From NCBI GenBank assembly GCA_020050835.1, contig JAGVKB010000148.1, positions 1 to 64,000 on the forward strand: a stretch of DNA of 64,000 nt, read 5' to 3'. Shown here in pieces: positions 17,711 through 26,411 of this stretch. The notes below the pieces were generated by a model. It ran no database searches, was not told the origin of the DNA, and saw only the letters and a list, made by a program, of their open reading frames with translations. This DNA is from Candidatus Obscuribacterales bacterium. GTDB lineage: Bacteria > Cyanobacteriota > Vampirovibrionia > Obscuribacterales > Obscuribacteraceae. Both the position numbers and the translations under genes were made by a program. Each line of letters begins with the position of its first letter. Positions within the stretch are counted from its first letter, which is position 1.

Positions 17711-17739
17711 TTGACAGATACACTGTTTGTGTTTAAGAT
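17711..17739 (+). promoter_or_regulatory. Sigma-70-type promoter of the J-domain/VWA/PurA-like operon
   Basis: TTGACA at 17711-17716, exactly 17 bases, then TAAGAT at 17734-17739. This is a near-consensus housekeeping promoter and the best one I see in the window. It lies about 220 bases before the J-domain gene; the leader between 17740 and 17957 has no gene of its own that I can support. Confidence 0.7.
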
Positions 17740-17957
17740 AGTAAACGTAAGGATAACGATTAAAGGTTGAGGGTAAAAGCGTTGATAGAACGCATGCGAT
17801 TCGTAGTCGCTAACCAACCAGGCAGCAACCGGAACGGGCCCGGCGGATAGGCGTTCGGTACATATCGTCAATTTGCTGGGCACTGCTGCTGGTGTCATAG
17901 CCGGGTGCAACCGGTTACTCGCTTGACCGTCCCTGTCGTGGGCGGTGGAGGTGTGAA

Positions 17958-19031
17958 ATGCGTGTGTTGGATCAATTAACGGCAGACAGGCTCTTGGCGG
18001 TAGCCTCACCGGAGTCACTGTTCACTTGCTCGCTCCATGAGGCTAAGGCGGAGTACCGTCAGTTGGTTCGAATCTGGCATCCGGATTCCAATCATCAATC
18101 TATTGCTCCGAAAGTGTTCTCGCATATTGTTGATCTCTACGATCGAGCAAGGCGAAAGCTGCTTGATGGCAGTTGGAAAGAGCCTGCTGAGAAGATTGAG
18201 CAAGAGCTGCCTGGACTCAAGAGATTTCGTTGTGTCGATGGTTCCATCAAATCGATCGTCTTCGAAAGGTCCAGGGTGTTCGAACTTGGTCGCAGCTACA
18301 TCAGCGATCACTACGTAGTCTATGAAGTTTTAAGCGAGTACCAAGATCTATTCAGGGTCGGTCGTTTGCGTACTCAAAATTTGCGATTTCTAGACGGGCA
18401 AATGGCGGTCGAAATGGCTTCCTCCCTTCCTCAAATCGTCGATGTATTCAAGACCGCTGATTCCAGTGTGCTAGTCGTTAGAAAAACACCCGATCAGCTT
18501 TTACTGGCGGATGTGCTTGTACATTGTCGAGGACGAATTGTGCCGATCGAGCATGTCGGCTGGATTTTGAATGTTCTGTACAATTTAAGTTGCTATTTTG
18601 AATGGTTAGGAATTGCGCACAATGCAATCTCGGTGGATACTGTTTTTGTCTCGCCGCTCAGGCACTCGGGAATGCTGCTGGGAGGCTGGTGGTATGCGGC
18701 TCCGATTGGCGCCGAGCTGGTGGCGCTCAACGACCAGTCCTTGGCGGTGATTCCGGAAGACATCGTCCGGGCAAGGCGGGCAGATGGGCGCGCAGATCTT
18801 GAATCAATCAAAGCAGTCGGACGCGAGTTGTTGGGCGATCTCGCCGGCGCCAGCTTGTTGCTGGACGAAAGTCTGCCTAGAGTCTTAGCGGAGTGGTTGT
18901 ACTTGCCGTCAAGCGGCAGCGCTACTCGAGATTATGCCGATTGGAAATATGAAGTTCTCGAGTCGGCTTTCGGTCAACCTAGTTTTGTCAACTGGAATTT
19001 GGACAGAAAAGCTCTATACAAGGAGGGTTAA
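17958..19031 (+). CDS. J-domain protein fused to a pseudokinase-like domain
   Basis: The start is fixed by GGAGGTG five bases upstream. Residues ~18-70 form a J domain: helix II AEYRQLVRIW, the HPD motif at 41-43, then VFSHIVDLYDRARRKLL. It should recruit and activate an Hsp70. Residues ~95-350 read like a protein kinase fold without catalytic residues. The catalytic loop position is HNAISVDTVFV (221-231) with Ala where the catalytic Asp should be. The DFG position reads GGW (242-244), and the C-lobe has DLESIKAVGRELL and a DYADWKYEVLESAFG closing helix. First gene of a three-gene operon; its own end carries the ribosome binding site of the VWA gene. The J domain is firm, the kinase fold is a pattern-level inference. 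Confidence 0.7.
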   Translation: MRVLDQLTADRLLAVASPESLFTCSLHEAKAEYRQLVRIWHPDSNHQSIAPKVFSHIVDLYDRARRKLLDGSWKEPAEKIEQELPGLKRFRCVDGSIKSIVFERSRVFELGRSYISDHYVVYEVLSEYQDLFRVGRLRTQNLRFLDGQMAVEMASSLPQIVDVFKTADSSVLVVRKTPDQLLLADVLVHCRGRIVPIEHVGWILNVLYNLSCYFEWLGIAHNAISVDTVFVSPLRHSGMLLGGWWYAAPIGAELVALNDQSLAVIPEDIVRARRADGRADLESIKAVGRELLGDLAGASLLLDESLPRVLAEWLYLPSSGSATRDYADWKYEVLESAFGQPSFVNWNLDRKALYKEG

Positions 19032-19033
19032 TC

Positions 19034-19951
19034 ATGGGTACTTCGAGATGGAGCCCGGCAGACTGGGCCGCTTATGTCGCCTCGACAGGAAGCAAGTCTG
19101 CAGCAGAGCTGTTTCGCGGCTCGTCCATTCACAAAGATCTCAATCCCAAGCAGATCAAAGTTCGAGAGTCTTGTGATTCGGATTTCAATCCGCTTTCAAC
19201 GCCGATAATCGTGGCGGTCGATGAAACCGGCTCGATGGGAATGCTGGCTGATACATTGATCCGGCATGGATTGGGAATTCTGATTGAAGAGATCTACGAT
19301 CGCAAACCGGTCACGGATCCTCATCTCATGTGTATGGCCTTCGGCGACGCTTGGTTTGACACGGCGCCTCTGCAGGTAACTCAATTCGAGACCGATATTA
19401 GGCTGGTCGATCAGCTGAGCAAGTTCTACATCGAGGGCAATGGTGGAGGAAACTCCTTTGAGAGTTACAACCTGCCCTGGTATTTCGCTGCGACCCGTAC
19501 CAGATGCGATGCGATGTTGAAGCGCAACAAGAAGGGTTACCTGTTTACAGTCGGTGACGAGCCACCACCACCAATGCTCTTGGCCAGGCATGTGCAGAAG
19601 TTTCTCGGTGGTGGCTTGCAAGAGGATATTTCAACTGCTGATCTCCTGGCGATGACGACTAAGTCGTGGGAAGTCTTTCACATAATGATCGAGGAAGGCT
19701 GCCACTACCGGTCCTTTCCGAAGCAAACCTCGGAGGCCTGGAGAAAGTTATTAGGACAACGGGCGATGTTGTTGAGCGATCACACCAAACTGGCGGAATT
19801 GATAGTTTCGACAGTTGAGGTCAATCAGGGCGCTGACGTAGCTCGTGTCGCCAGCAGTTGGTCCGGCGACACCGCGCTGGTGGTTAGGAAATCGTTGAAG
19901 GCCATGTCGCCAGTAGTTGTTGCCGGTGGCAGAGGTGTAACTCGTCTCTAG
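19034..19951 (+). CDS. VWA-domain protein
   Basis: 305 residues, with AAGGAGG in the end of the previous gene and the ATG two bases after that gene's stop, so translation is coupled. The metal-ion-dependent adhesion site reads D63-E-T-G-S67-M-G (canonical DxSxS with Thr in the middle position). Further metal-site elements are GGGNSFESY and the TVGDEPPPP strand end. It lacks a signal peptide, so it acts in the cytoplasm. Cytoplasmic VWA proteins usually act as metal-dependent adaptors for ATPases or chaperones. Here the partner is plausibly the J-domain/pseudokinase protein or the PurA-like enzyme encoded next to it. Confidence 0.8.
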   Translation: MGTSRWSPADWAAYVASTGSKSAAELFRGSSIHKDLNPKQIKVRESCDSDFNPLSTPIIVAVDETGSMGMLADTLIRHGLGILIEEIYDRKPVTDPHLMCMAFGDAWFDTAPLQVTQFETDIRLVDQLSKFYIEGNGGGNSFESYNLPWYFAATRTRCDAMLKRNKKGYLFTVGDEPPPPMLLARHVQKFLGGGLQEDISTADLLAMTTKSWEVFHIMIEEGCHYRSFPKQTSEAWRKLLGQRAMLLSDHTKLAELIVSTVEVNQGADVARVASSWSGDTALVVRKSLKAMSPVVVAGGRGVTRL

Positions 19952-20030
19952 CGGACAAGAACTGCCGACTACTTAGTTTTAGTTCGTTGGTTGGAGAGTC
20001 GCGAAAGTATCAATTTGGAGGTGAGCGATC

Positions 20031-21170
20031 ATGAGAACTGGCGCAGTCATCATCGGTGCCAATTACGGTGACGAGGGTAAGGGCCTGATGACGGATTATC
20101 TCGCCAGCAACAATCCAACGGATTCTCTGGTGGTCAGATTCAATGGCGGCGCTCAAGCCGGGCATACGGTTGTGCTTCCGGATGGGCGTCGCCATATTTT
20201 TAGCCATATCGGTTCGGGAGCGTTTGCCGGCTGTCCCACCTTCTTGAGCCGGTTCTTTATCGTCAATCCGCTCTTGTTTATGCGCGAATACAAGCAACTC
20301 CGCGCTCTGGGACTTGTTCCGGTGTTGACGGTAGACGCCGAAGCGTTTGTCACCACTCCCTATGATATGTTCATCAATCAACTTGTGGAAAGCAGGCGAG
20401 GCAAAGGACGACACGGCAGTTGCGGTGCCGGAATCAATGAGACAGTCGTGCGTTGTCTGCGTTCCGATTCGATAAGTACAGTGACCGGAGATACGACGAA
20501 CGCGAGTCAATTTCTAGTCCGACTGAGTGAGATTGAGCGAAATTGGTTCCCGGCGCGCTTGCGAGAGCACGGCATCGATCCCGAATCGCTCGAAGTTCGA
20601 TCTTTCTTGGAAAGTTCTGGACAGATTCGCGCGGCTTTCATGCGCGATGTCGATGATTTCTTGGCGGTCTCGACAGTCTCCTGCCGCTATCCGGAAGCCG
20701 AGCGCGTCATCTTCGAGGGTGCGCAGGGATTGATGCTTGACCAGGGTCGTATCGATCTATGGCCTCATTTGACGCGCTCCAGCACCGGTCTAGCCAATGT
20801 AGTCTATCTTGCTCCGCGCTTCGGACTGGATGCTCTGAGAGTAACCTATGTCAGCCGAACATATATCACCAGGCATGGTGCTGGCCCGCTACCGGGCGAA
20901 AATGATTGGTCCTTTGCAGATGGAACCAATGTGCGCAACGAATTCCAAGGAAAACTGCGTTTTGCGCCATTGGATTGGCATATGATGCGGCGGTCAATCG
21001 CTTTAGATCTGGCGCAGGCAAGATTTTCGTTTCCCGGAATCGACGCGACGCTCGCGCTGACCTGCGCGGATCAGCTGGATGTCCCCAGTGTGGTGCGGGT
21101 TGGTATTCCGCTCAGTCATGTAAGCTACGGACCGACCAGATTGGACGTGAAAACAATCTGCCGTGTATGA
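20031..21170 (+). CDS. Short adenylosuccinate-synthetase-like enzyme
   Basis: A PurA-fold ligase of 379 residues, shorter than housekeeping bacterial PurA (about 430). GGAGGTG precedes the ATG at ideal spacing. Residues needed for GTP/IMP chemistry are kept: GDEGKG (Asp14, Lys17), the AGHT loop with His45, GSCGAGINET (129-138), FEGAQGLMLD (228-237) and RHGAGPLP (281-288). The usual aspartate-loop TGRxRRCGWxD is replaced by FQGKLRFAPLD, and WPHLTRSSTGLANV replaces the usual YPYVTSSNTTAGG. Because Asp14 is kept it does not look like phage PurZ. It is likely a specialised paralogue acting with the VWA and J-domain proteins, not the purine pathway enzyme; this needs a check for a second purA in the genome. 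Confidence 0.82.
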   Translation: MRTGAVIIGANYGDEGKGLMTDYLASNNPTDSLVVRFNGGAQAGHTVVLPDGRRHIFSHIGSGAFAGCPTFLSRFFIVNPLLFMREYKQLRALGLVPVLTVDAEAFVTTPYDMFINQLVESRRGKGRHGSCGAGINETVVRCLRSDSISTVTGDTTNASQFLVRLSEIERNWFPARLREHGIDPESLEVRSFLESSGQIRAAFMRDVDDFLAVSTVSCRYPEAERVIFEGAQGLMLDQGRIDLWPHLTRSSTGLANVVYLAPRFGLDALRVTYVSRTYITRHGAGPLPGENDWSFADGTNVRNEFQGKLRFAPLDWHMMRRSIALDLAQARFSFPGIDATLALTCADQLDVPSVVRVGIPLSHVSYGPTRLDVKTICRV

Positions 21171-21267
21171 GATCGATCTACTTGCTAAATCGAGCGCTGA
21201 CTGGCTCAACCATTGTCTTCTGCGAGTCTCCCGGTAGTTGAGGATGACTGACGAAAGGACACAACGA

Positions 21268-22020
21268 CTACATTGCCAACAACTCTTCCCGGAGCTGTTC
21301 CATTGGAGTTGTCAGAGATTTTTCGAAGATCTCGTAGCGTAATCGACCCATTCCCAGAAGATCGATCCGAAATACGTCCCAATCAGAATTTCCAATATCG
21401 CCAAATTTTAGAGTGGCACCAACAGCAGTGCTAGCCCGTTGCGCTATCTTTTCGGTCGAAGTCGCATTGTAGACGTTTTTTAGAAGCTCTTGCGAATTAG
21501 GTCCCTCACATATCTTGTCGATGATTGCAAAGCAGCCGGCGAAAAATTCGTCCAGCCATCGGGCAGTGTCTGTTTTGACCTGATTTTGCTCGAGGTCAGT
21601 CATGTAAATGTGCGCGCAGGCAAGCTGCTTTATGGCAGTGTTGGCAGCCTCGGGAGCAAGCTTGACTCTGGCGCTTTGCTGGACGGTAGCACCAAATTCG
21701 CCGGACCGACAGCGATGGAAGTGGCGAAACAGGTACTCCCGGCTCAGAAATCTAATTGCATGTGCGAAGTAAATCGCGCGCCACTGGAATGCATCAGAGC
21801 CTTCGGGCTGGGAGTCGCGAGTGTCGAACACTGGCGGAGCCTGAATTTCCAACGGTTTGGCAAATAAGTCTTCGGCCGTTCCGAAGACCGAACTTATGCC
21901 ACTGGAGGTGCCGCTCTTAAGATTCTGGAGATATAGCTTGTATCCCTTCGCTCCGGCGTCGAAGACAAAGAGATGATCAGGCGACGAGTTCTTCGGATTG
22001 TTGTGTTCTTCCTCGACCAT
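21268..22020 (-). CDS. Hypothetical protein (250 aa)
   Basis: Not recognised. ATG at 22020 is chosen; a TTG 10 codons upstream overlaps a -10-like TATAC region and is less likely. There is no signal peptide or membrane span. Residues 10-40 contain HLFVFDAGAKGYKLYLQNL, a plausible beta hairpin. The middle is helical and rich in Ala, Arg and His (FLSREYLFRHFHRCRSGEF), and the C-terminal third is again mixed. It converges on the PurA-like gene across about 100 bases. Whether it belongs to the same system is not shown, since it is on the other strand. Confidence 0.6.
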   Translation of the reverse strand: MVEEEHNNPKNSSPDHLFVFDAGAKGYKLYLQNLKSGTSSGISSVFGTAEDLFAKPLEIQAPPVFDTRDSQPEGSDAFQWRAIYFAHAIRFLSREYLFRHFHRCRSGEFGATVQQSARVKLAPEAANTAIKQLACAHIYMTDLEQNQVKTDTARWLDEFFAGCFAIIDKICEGPNSQELLKNVYNATSTEKIAQRASTAVGATLKFGDIGNSDWDVFRIDLLGMGRLRYEIFEKSLTTPMEQLREELLAM

Positions 22021-22224
22021 CGACTGGCTTCTACCGTGGCGATTCAACAATGTATAATCCAGTATATACCCGGCACAAGCGATCTCCGTGACCCGAACTT
22101 GCCATACTTGCGGCCCAGTTTTGACCGGGATCAGGGCTAGTATGGACTGTAGCAGGTACGTACCGAGTCCAGTCGCCCTTCAGGTTAGTATGGTTCGGCG
22201 ACATTAACTAGGAGGATGGTCATT

Positions 22225-22680
22225 ATGGTGGATAGTTACAACGCAGCTTTGCAATTCCGTGACAGCCTGGCAAAGGACCCGGACAAATCGGCTGGTCATG
22301 TCGAACAGAAGGCCGCTTACTTGTTGCTTGAAAGCGGTTTCAACGACGCTCAAAAACGCGATTTTTACCAAAGCCTTGCGAAGGTAGACTCTCAATTCAA
22401 AGTCCAGTATGGTTTTGGCGAGATGAAGGTTTCGTATACCGGACCCGACGGCAAGACCGCCAATTTTGGACAGGAGACCGAAGACAAGCTCGCAGATTTG
22501 AAGCAAGAGAAGGAAAACCAGCGACAGAGGGGCGAAGCCGCCAGAGAGCATGTATTGAAGTCGGAGCAAAAGGGTGGTTTGCTCGATCAGATTGGCAAAG
22601 GCTTGAACACTCTAAATCCGCTTGGCACTTGGGACAATAGCGAGTACGAAAATCCCTTTGGAGAGGGCGGCAAAAGGTAA
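22225..22680 (+). CDS. Hypothetical charged protein (151 aa)
   Basis: Not recognised. GGAGG at 22211-22215 fits ATG 22225 (MVDSYNAALQF) better than ATG 22216. The product is soluble with no signal peptide. The N-terminal half is mixed alpha/beta (AAYLLLESGFNDAQKRDFYQ, then FGEMKVSYTGPDGK). A Lys/Glu/Gln-rich helix, probably coiled coil (~residues 85-115), follows, with a Gly/Asn-rich end. It is divergent from the unknown gene at 21268-22020 and convergent with the hydantoinase-like gene. Confidence 0.6.
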   Translation: MVDSYNAALQFRDSLAKDPDKSAGHVEQKAAYLLLESGFNDAQKRDFYQSLAKVDSQFKVQYGFGEMKVSYTGPDGKTANFGQETEDKLADLKQEKENQRQRGEAAREHVLKSEQKGGLLDQIGKGLNTLNPLGTWDNSEYENPFGEGGKR

Positions 22681-22787
22681 AGGACGGTTCTCTGGAGTCG
22701 TCTCGTGAGTCGCGTTCCGGCTGGCACCGCGGGGGCTGTGTCAATCCTGCTCGGTACTGTAATCTACAAGGGTTGACCTTCCAAATA

Positions 22788-24929
22788 TCAGTTCAAGCTG
22801 GCAAGCACGATTGTCTGGGCGTCGCGAGGAAGAGTCTCCAGTTCGATTTTGGCGACAGCTAGTACCTGCGTCAGATCCGGCAGTCCGGAAAGGTCGATTA
22901 TCCGCGGTCCGGCCAGCAAAATGATGGAAGGAATGATGCGACCGGCATCGCCGTATTCCGAATAGTCTTCGACTAGAAAGGCGATCGTCTTTTCGACCGA
23001 GCCTGCCGTAGTCGGCCGGGCGTCGCCGTGTTTCATCTGTAGCCTGATTACTCCGGTTTCATCGAGAATTCTCAAAGACCGGTGACGAGATTTCAACAGA
23101 CCGCCCAGATGCGAAGCGATTGTTGCTGCCTCGAACACTTGAAAGTGCTCGGTTTCGCAGGTGAATTTGACGGTGCCGGTCTCTACTCGCATTGATTCTG
23201 ATACGAGCTGCCTGCGTTGCTCCGGCGATAGCCTTTCTTTCAAGTCGGCTGGATTAGTCAGGCGTGTGGCACCGCAGGCGGTGGCGCGTACGATATTGGT
23301 TTTGCTGTCGACCTCGACTTGTATCTCGATCGTTGCCGGATCAGCACCCATCCTCTGCACTGCTGCATGTGCTTCCTGTCTGACTCGCAAGATCGCCTCG
23401 CTGTCCGGATTGATTATCTGGCGTTCGACCGTCTCTCTGAGCAGCGCGAGCGCCACTCCGATCGCCGAAATGACGTCGGCATTGTTGGCTAGAGAATGTT
23501 TCATCTGGTGGTGCTGGGCCAGAAATGGCACCAACGCTGCCGCGCCGCCGCCTCCGCCCACTAAGGTGGTAAGCTCGGGGTCCAGTTTGTAGTCCTTCAT
23601 CAGATCTCTTACTACCGGCCAGCACTTGCCGGTGGATACGGTAAGGACTTCAGCGGCAGTCTGTTCGGCTGACTTCCCCTGGCAGATAGCCTTGAAGCCG
23701 GTTGCTATCGACTCGGCATCTCCTTGCGCGCAGTCGCCGTCCGGTACAAGTTTTAAGAGATTGGCCGCGCAAGTCGGTGTCAAACAAACCGAAGGCGCGG
23801 ATGCACCGTCTGATAGCGCCAGGTAATCTGATGGATCTCCTGGTTTGGGCTGAATTGTGTGCACTTGGGGGTTAGCCAGCGGAGCTGAAAAGGAGACATA
23901 ACTCATCCCGGCGATATGAGCGCTGCGCGGGCCCACGTCGACCAGGCTCTGATCGCGCATCCGTAGCATCGAACCGCCGGCGATACCGACTGTACGCACA
24001 TCGAGAGTGCGCAAATAGACCTTATGCCCGCCAATCTCGGCTGACTTTACCAATGCCTTTCCGTTGCGAATTGCCGAGATGTCGGTCGAGGTGCCGCCGA
24101 TTTCCAAGAATATGCCGTCTGATATGCGCAGATACATCATCGCTGCCGCTACTCCGGCCGCCGGCCCCGACAAGATGGTCAGAATCGGACGTTTCCTCAT
24201 TGAGTCGATGTCCATAACTCCGCCGTCCGAGCGCATAATCATCACCGGCGCCTTGATGCCTGCTTCTCTGACGCTTCGCTCCGTCATATCGGCACTTTCG
24301 ATCATCTTTGGAAGCATCGAAGCGTTAATGACTGCGGTTCGAGTGCGAATCTTCAAGCCGTACAGCTGGCTGACCTGCGAGCCTGCGGTGGCATAAAGGC
24401 CCATCTCTTGGGCGATTGCCAGCGCTCTCAGCTCGTTGTCCGGCTCGTCGACGCTGAACGCTTCGCTGATAGCGATAGCTGAGGCTCCGTCTTTCAAAAG
24501 CCCGTCAATCGCCTTCTTTATTTCGTCGTCGGTTAGCGGCTTGGAAGTATTGAGGAAGCGATGGTACGTGGTGAGGAATTTGCCGGGCGCCAGCTCAATC
24601 TTACCGACATTGGTTGACATGTTGCTAAGCCAGGCTCCGCTTCCATTACCCATGCCGATTACACCGACTGAAGCGACATCTCCTTCGAGCAAGGCGTTGG
24701 TAGCTTGAGTCGTACTGTGAGCGATGAAACCGACGTCATCGGGAGAGATTTGAGCAGTTGAAAGCAGCCGTTGGAGCGAGTTTACGATGCCGAGCGCCAC
24801 CCCTTCCTTAGCGCTGTGAGTAGTCGGCACCTTCGCTTTGCCGACCAGTGATAGGGTTTCACCATCGACGGCGACGGCATGAGTAAAGGTGCCGCCTACG
24901 TCTATCCCAATCCGGATCTGCTTCACCAT
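22788..24929 (-). CDS. Hydantoinase/5-oxoprolinase (HyuA-type) family protein
   Basis: About 713 residues from ATG 24929 (MVKQIRIGIDVGGTFTHAV). The larger open frame upstream is only the out-of-frame end of the transporter gene. It has the actin-like ATPase fold of HyuA: phosphate-1 loop DVGGTFTH, GGTSTDISAIRNGK, and the glycine-rich GGGGGAAALVPFLAQHH. ATP-dependent ring-opening of hydantoins or 5-oxoproline is the family activity. No hyuB partner is adjacent, and a C-terminal extension of roughly 150 residues is present. The start overlaps the stop of the upstream transporter gene by 7 bases (ATGGTGA), so the two are coupled and the transporter probably supplies the substrate. Confidence 0.88.
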   Translation of the reverse strand: MVKQIRIGIDVGGTFTHAVAVDGETLSLVGKAKVPTTHSAKEGVALGIVNSLQRLLSTAQISPDDVGFIAHSTTQATNALLEGDVASVGVIGMGNGSGAWLSNMSTNVGKIELAPGKFLTTYHRFLNTSKPLTDDEIKKAIDGLLKDGASAIAISEAFSVDEPDNELRALAIAQEMGLYATAGSQVSQLYGLKIRTRTAVINASMLPKMIESADMTERSVREAGIKAPVMIMRSDGGVMDIDSMRKRPILTILSGPAAGVAAAMMYLRISDGIFLEIGGTSTDISAIRNGKALVKSAEIGGHKVYLRTLDVRTVGIAGGSMLRMRDQSLVDVGPRSAHIAGMSYVSFSAPLANPQVHTIQPKPGDPSDYLALSDGASAPSVCLTPTCAANLLKLVPDGDCAQGDAESIATGFKAICQGKSAEQTAAEVLTVSTGKCWPVVRDLMKDYKLDPELTTLVGGGGGAAALVPFLAQHHQMKHSLANNADVISAIGVALALLRETVERQIINPDSEAILRVRQEAHAAVQRMGADPATIEIQVEVDSKTNIVRATACGATRLTNPADLKERLSPEQRRQLVSESMRVETGTVKFTCETEHFQVFEAATIASHLGGLLKSRHRSLRILDETGVIRLQMKHGDARPTTAGSVEKTIAFLVEDYSEYGDAGRIIPSIILLAGPRIIDLSGLPDLTQVLAVAKIELETLPRDAQTIVLASLN

Positions 24930-26341
24930 GGAACAGCACCCAGTGATACGGCCAGGCACAATCCGGTAACCACGCCAACCCAAACATAGGGTATCGTTCT
25001 AACCAGAATTGTTTTCGTATCGATGCCGAGATAGGTGGCTACCCAAATGTTTTGCGTATTGGTCGGGTCGCAGACTGTTTGAATCTGGCCGACCGACATG
25101 AGCATGGCATAAATCGCCGGCGGGCTCAGGCTGGTTGCCTTCTTGATCAGTGTCGCCAGCCCGCTGCCCATGCCCCAGATATTGAGAGGTCCGCGATAAA
25201 GAGAGAGCGGAGCCGCCAACGTAAAAAATATTATGTAAGGCAGAGCATGAGTGGGGATGACCGTAAGCAACAGCGGTGCCATCGCTTGTTTAATTTGATC
25301 TGCCGTCACCGCGACATAAAGCATGCCGATGCCCATCATGACTATAACTGCGGGTACCACATTAGTTGCCCCCTCGATGATGCAGCGAGTAAAGGAGTTG
25401 ATGGAATTGCGTTGCCAGGTAATCAATGTCCCGAACATAAGACCGGCCAGGAAGGCCGGAATGATGTCCCAGTGAAAAATTAGGACATATGCCAGCGGCA
25501 AAAATGGCGTTAGCAACGCAAGTCCGGGCAAAGAGGTACAGTTTTGCTTGTGTCGAACAAAAGCATAGAGCAATAATCCCGCAAAAAGCGCTCCGCTGGC
25601 CCAGATAGAGGAGAGGTCGGCTTTCGGAGTTGTCGCTCCAGCCGCCGAGCCAGCTGTGCTGTATATCAAAAAATATATCCCCGCCATTAACGCCAGTGCT
25701 CCGGCTATGTACGGAAGATTCGACAACTTCTTCAGCTCGAATCCCAGGAAGACCAAAACAAGCGCGCTCATGATGCCAGCGAATGGAATGATGAAGTTGA
25801 CTATTGCTGCTTGGGAAACACCGAGCAAGTCCATGTAGACTTGCCAATTCGAAAGTGTGAACATCCCGCCGATTCCGATCCCGAACAAAAGCAGGCTGCC
25901 GGCGGTAACGCTGTTGAGCCCAATCGACAGCATCACCGGCAGTACTATCGTTCCCACCATAATGACGGCACCCAGTCCGCCCAAAGTCGAAAAGAGAAGT
26001 CCTGTGACTGCCGTAAGTAAGATGCTCAAGATGAACGGATTGTCGCCGCCGAATTCGGCAACCCAGCGTACAACCGCTTTTGCAATGCCCTGCTTATTCA
26101 TCAGTTCAGCCAGCATCGCGCCGATCATGGTGGTTGTGTAGGCGACATTCAGTTGCACTACGCCTTTGCCAATGACTTTTGAAAGAATATCCTCGGGCGG
26201 TATTCCGCCAATCACTGCAATGAGTATTGCCATCAAAGGCAGTGCTAGCAAAGTCGAGAGCTTGCGCGCATACATCAGCCCCGCCATGGCGAGGAAGACA
26301 AGGAGGCATGCTATTCCTACAAACATCGGCTGCCAGTCCAT
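24923..26341 (-). CDS. Ion-transporter-superfamily permease (CitM/GntP-like)
   Basis: About 472 residues and 11-12 membrane spans. Start ATG 26341 is preferred to a TTG at 26365 that sits in a -10-like TATTATAC element. Two-fold repeat character is visible: a conserved GLLFSTLGGLGAVIMVGTIVLPVML region in the first half, and GPLNIWGMGSGL followed by SVGQIQTVCDPTNTQN in the second. Such loops are typical of the IT superfamily, which moves carboxylates. Given coupling to the HyuA-like gene, 5-oxoproline, a hydantoin or a similar cyclic amide is a reasonable guess for the substrate. It is divergent from the acyl-CoA synthetase gene across 70 bases. Confidence 0.78.
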   Translation of the reverse strand: MDWQPMFVGIACLLVFLAMAGLMYARKLSTLLALPLMAILIAVIGGIPPEDILSKVIGKGVVQLNVAYTTTMIGAMLAELMNKQGIAKAVVRWVAEFGGDNPFILSILLTAVTGLLFSTLGGLGAVIMVGTIVLPVMLSIGLNSVTAGSLLLFGIGIGGMFTLSNWQVYMDLLGVSQAAIVNFIIPFAGIMSALVLVFLGFELKKLSNLPYIAGALALMAGIYFLIYSTAGSAAGATTPKADLSSIWASGALFAGLLLYAFVRHKQNCTSLPGLALLTPFLPLAYVLIFHWDIIPAFLAGLMFGTLITWQRNSINSFTRCIIEGATNVVPAVIVMMGIGMLYVAVTADQIKQAMAPLLLTVIPTHALPYIIFFTLAAPLSLYRGPLNIWGMGSGLATLIKKATSLSPPAIYAMLMSVGQIQTVCDPTNTQNIWVATYLGIDTKTILVRTIPYVWVGVVTGLCLAVSLGAVPW

Positions 26342-26411
26342 GATCCCGAGTTCATCCAGGCTCAAGTATAATAACTTTTCCCCTACCTATACAGCCTTGA
26401 CGAGTGACATT

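Noticed and set aside
20031-21170. Phage PurZ (2-aminoadenylosuccinate synthetase) as the identity of the PurA-like gene
   Set aside because: PurZ enzymes replace the catalytic Asp of the first loop, but this protein keeps GDEGKG.
17711-22680. A prophage or integrated element
   Set aside because: No integrase, structural phage genes or attachment repeats are visible, and flanking genes look chromosomal. The operon may still have been acquired by transfer.
24930-24983. An 18-residue N-terminal extension of the HyuA-like protein
   Set aside because: It is the out-of-frame end of the permease gene; the family start DVGGTFTH fits ATG 24929.
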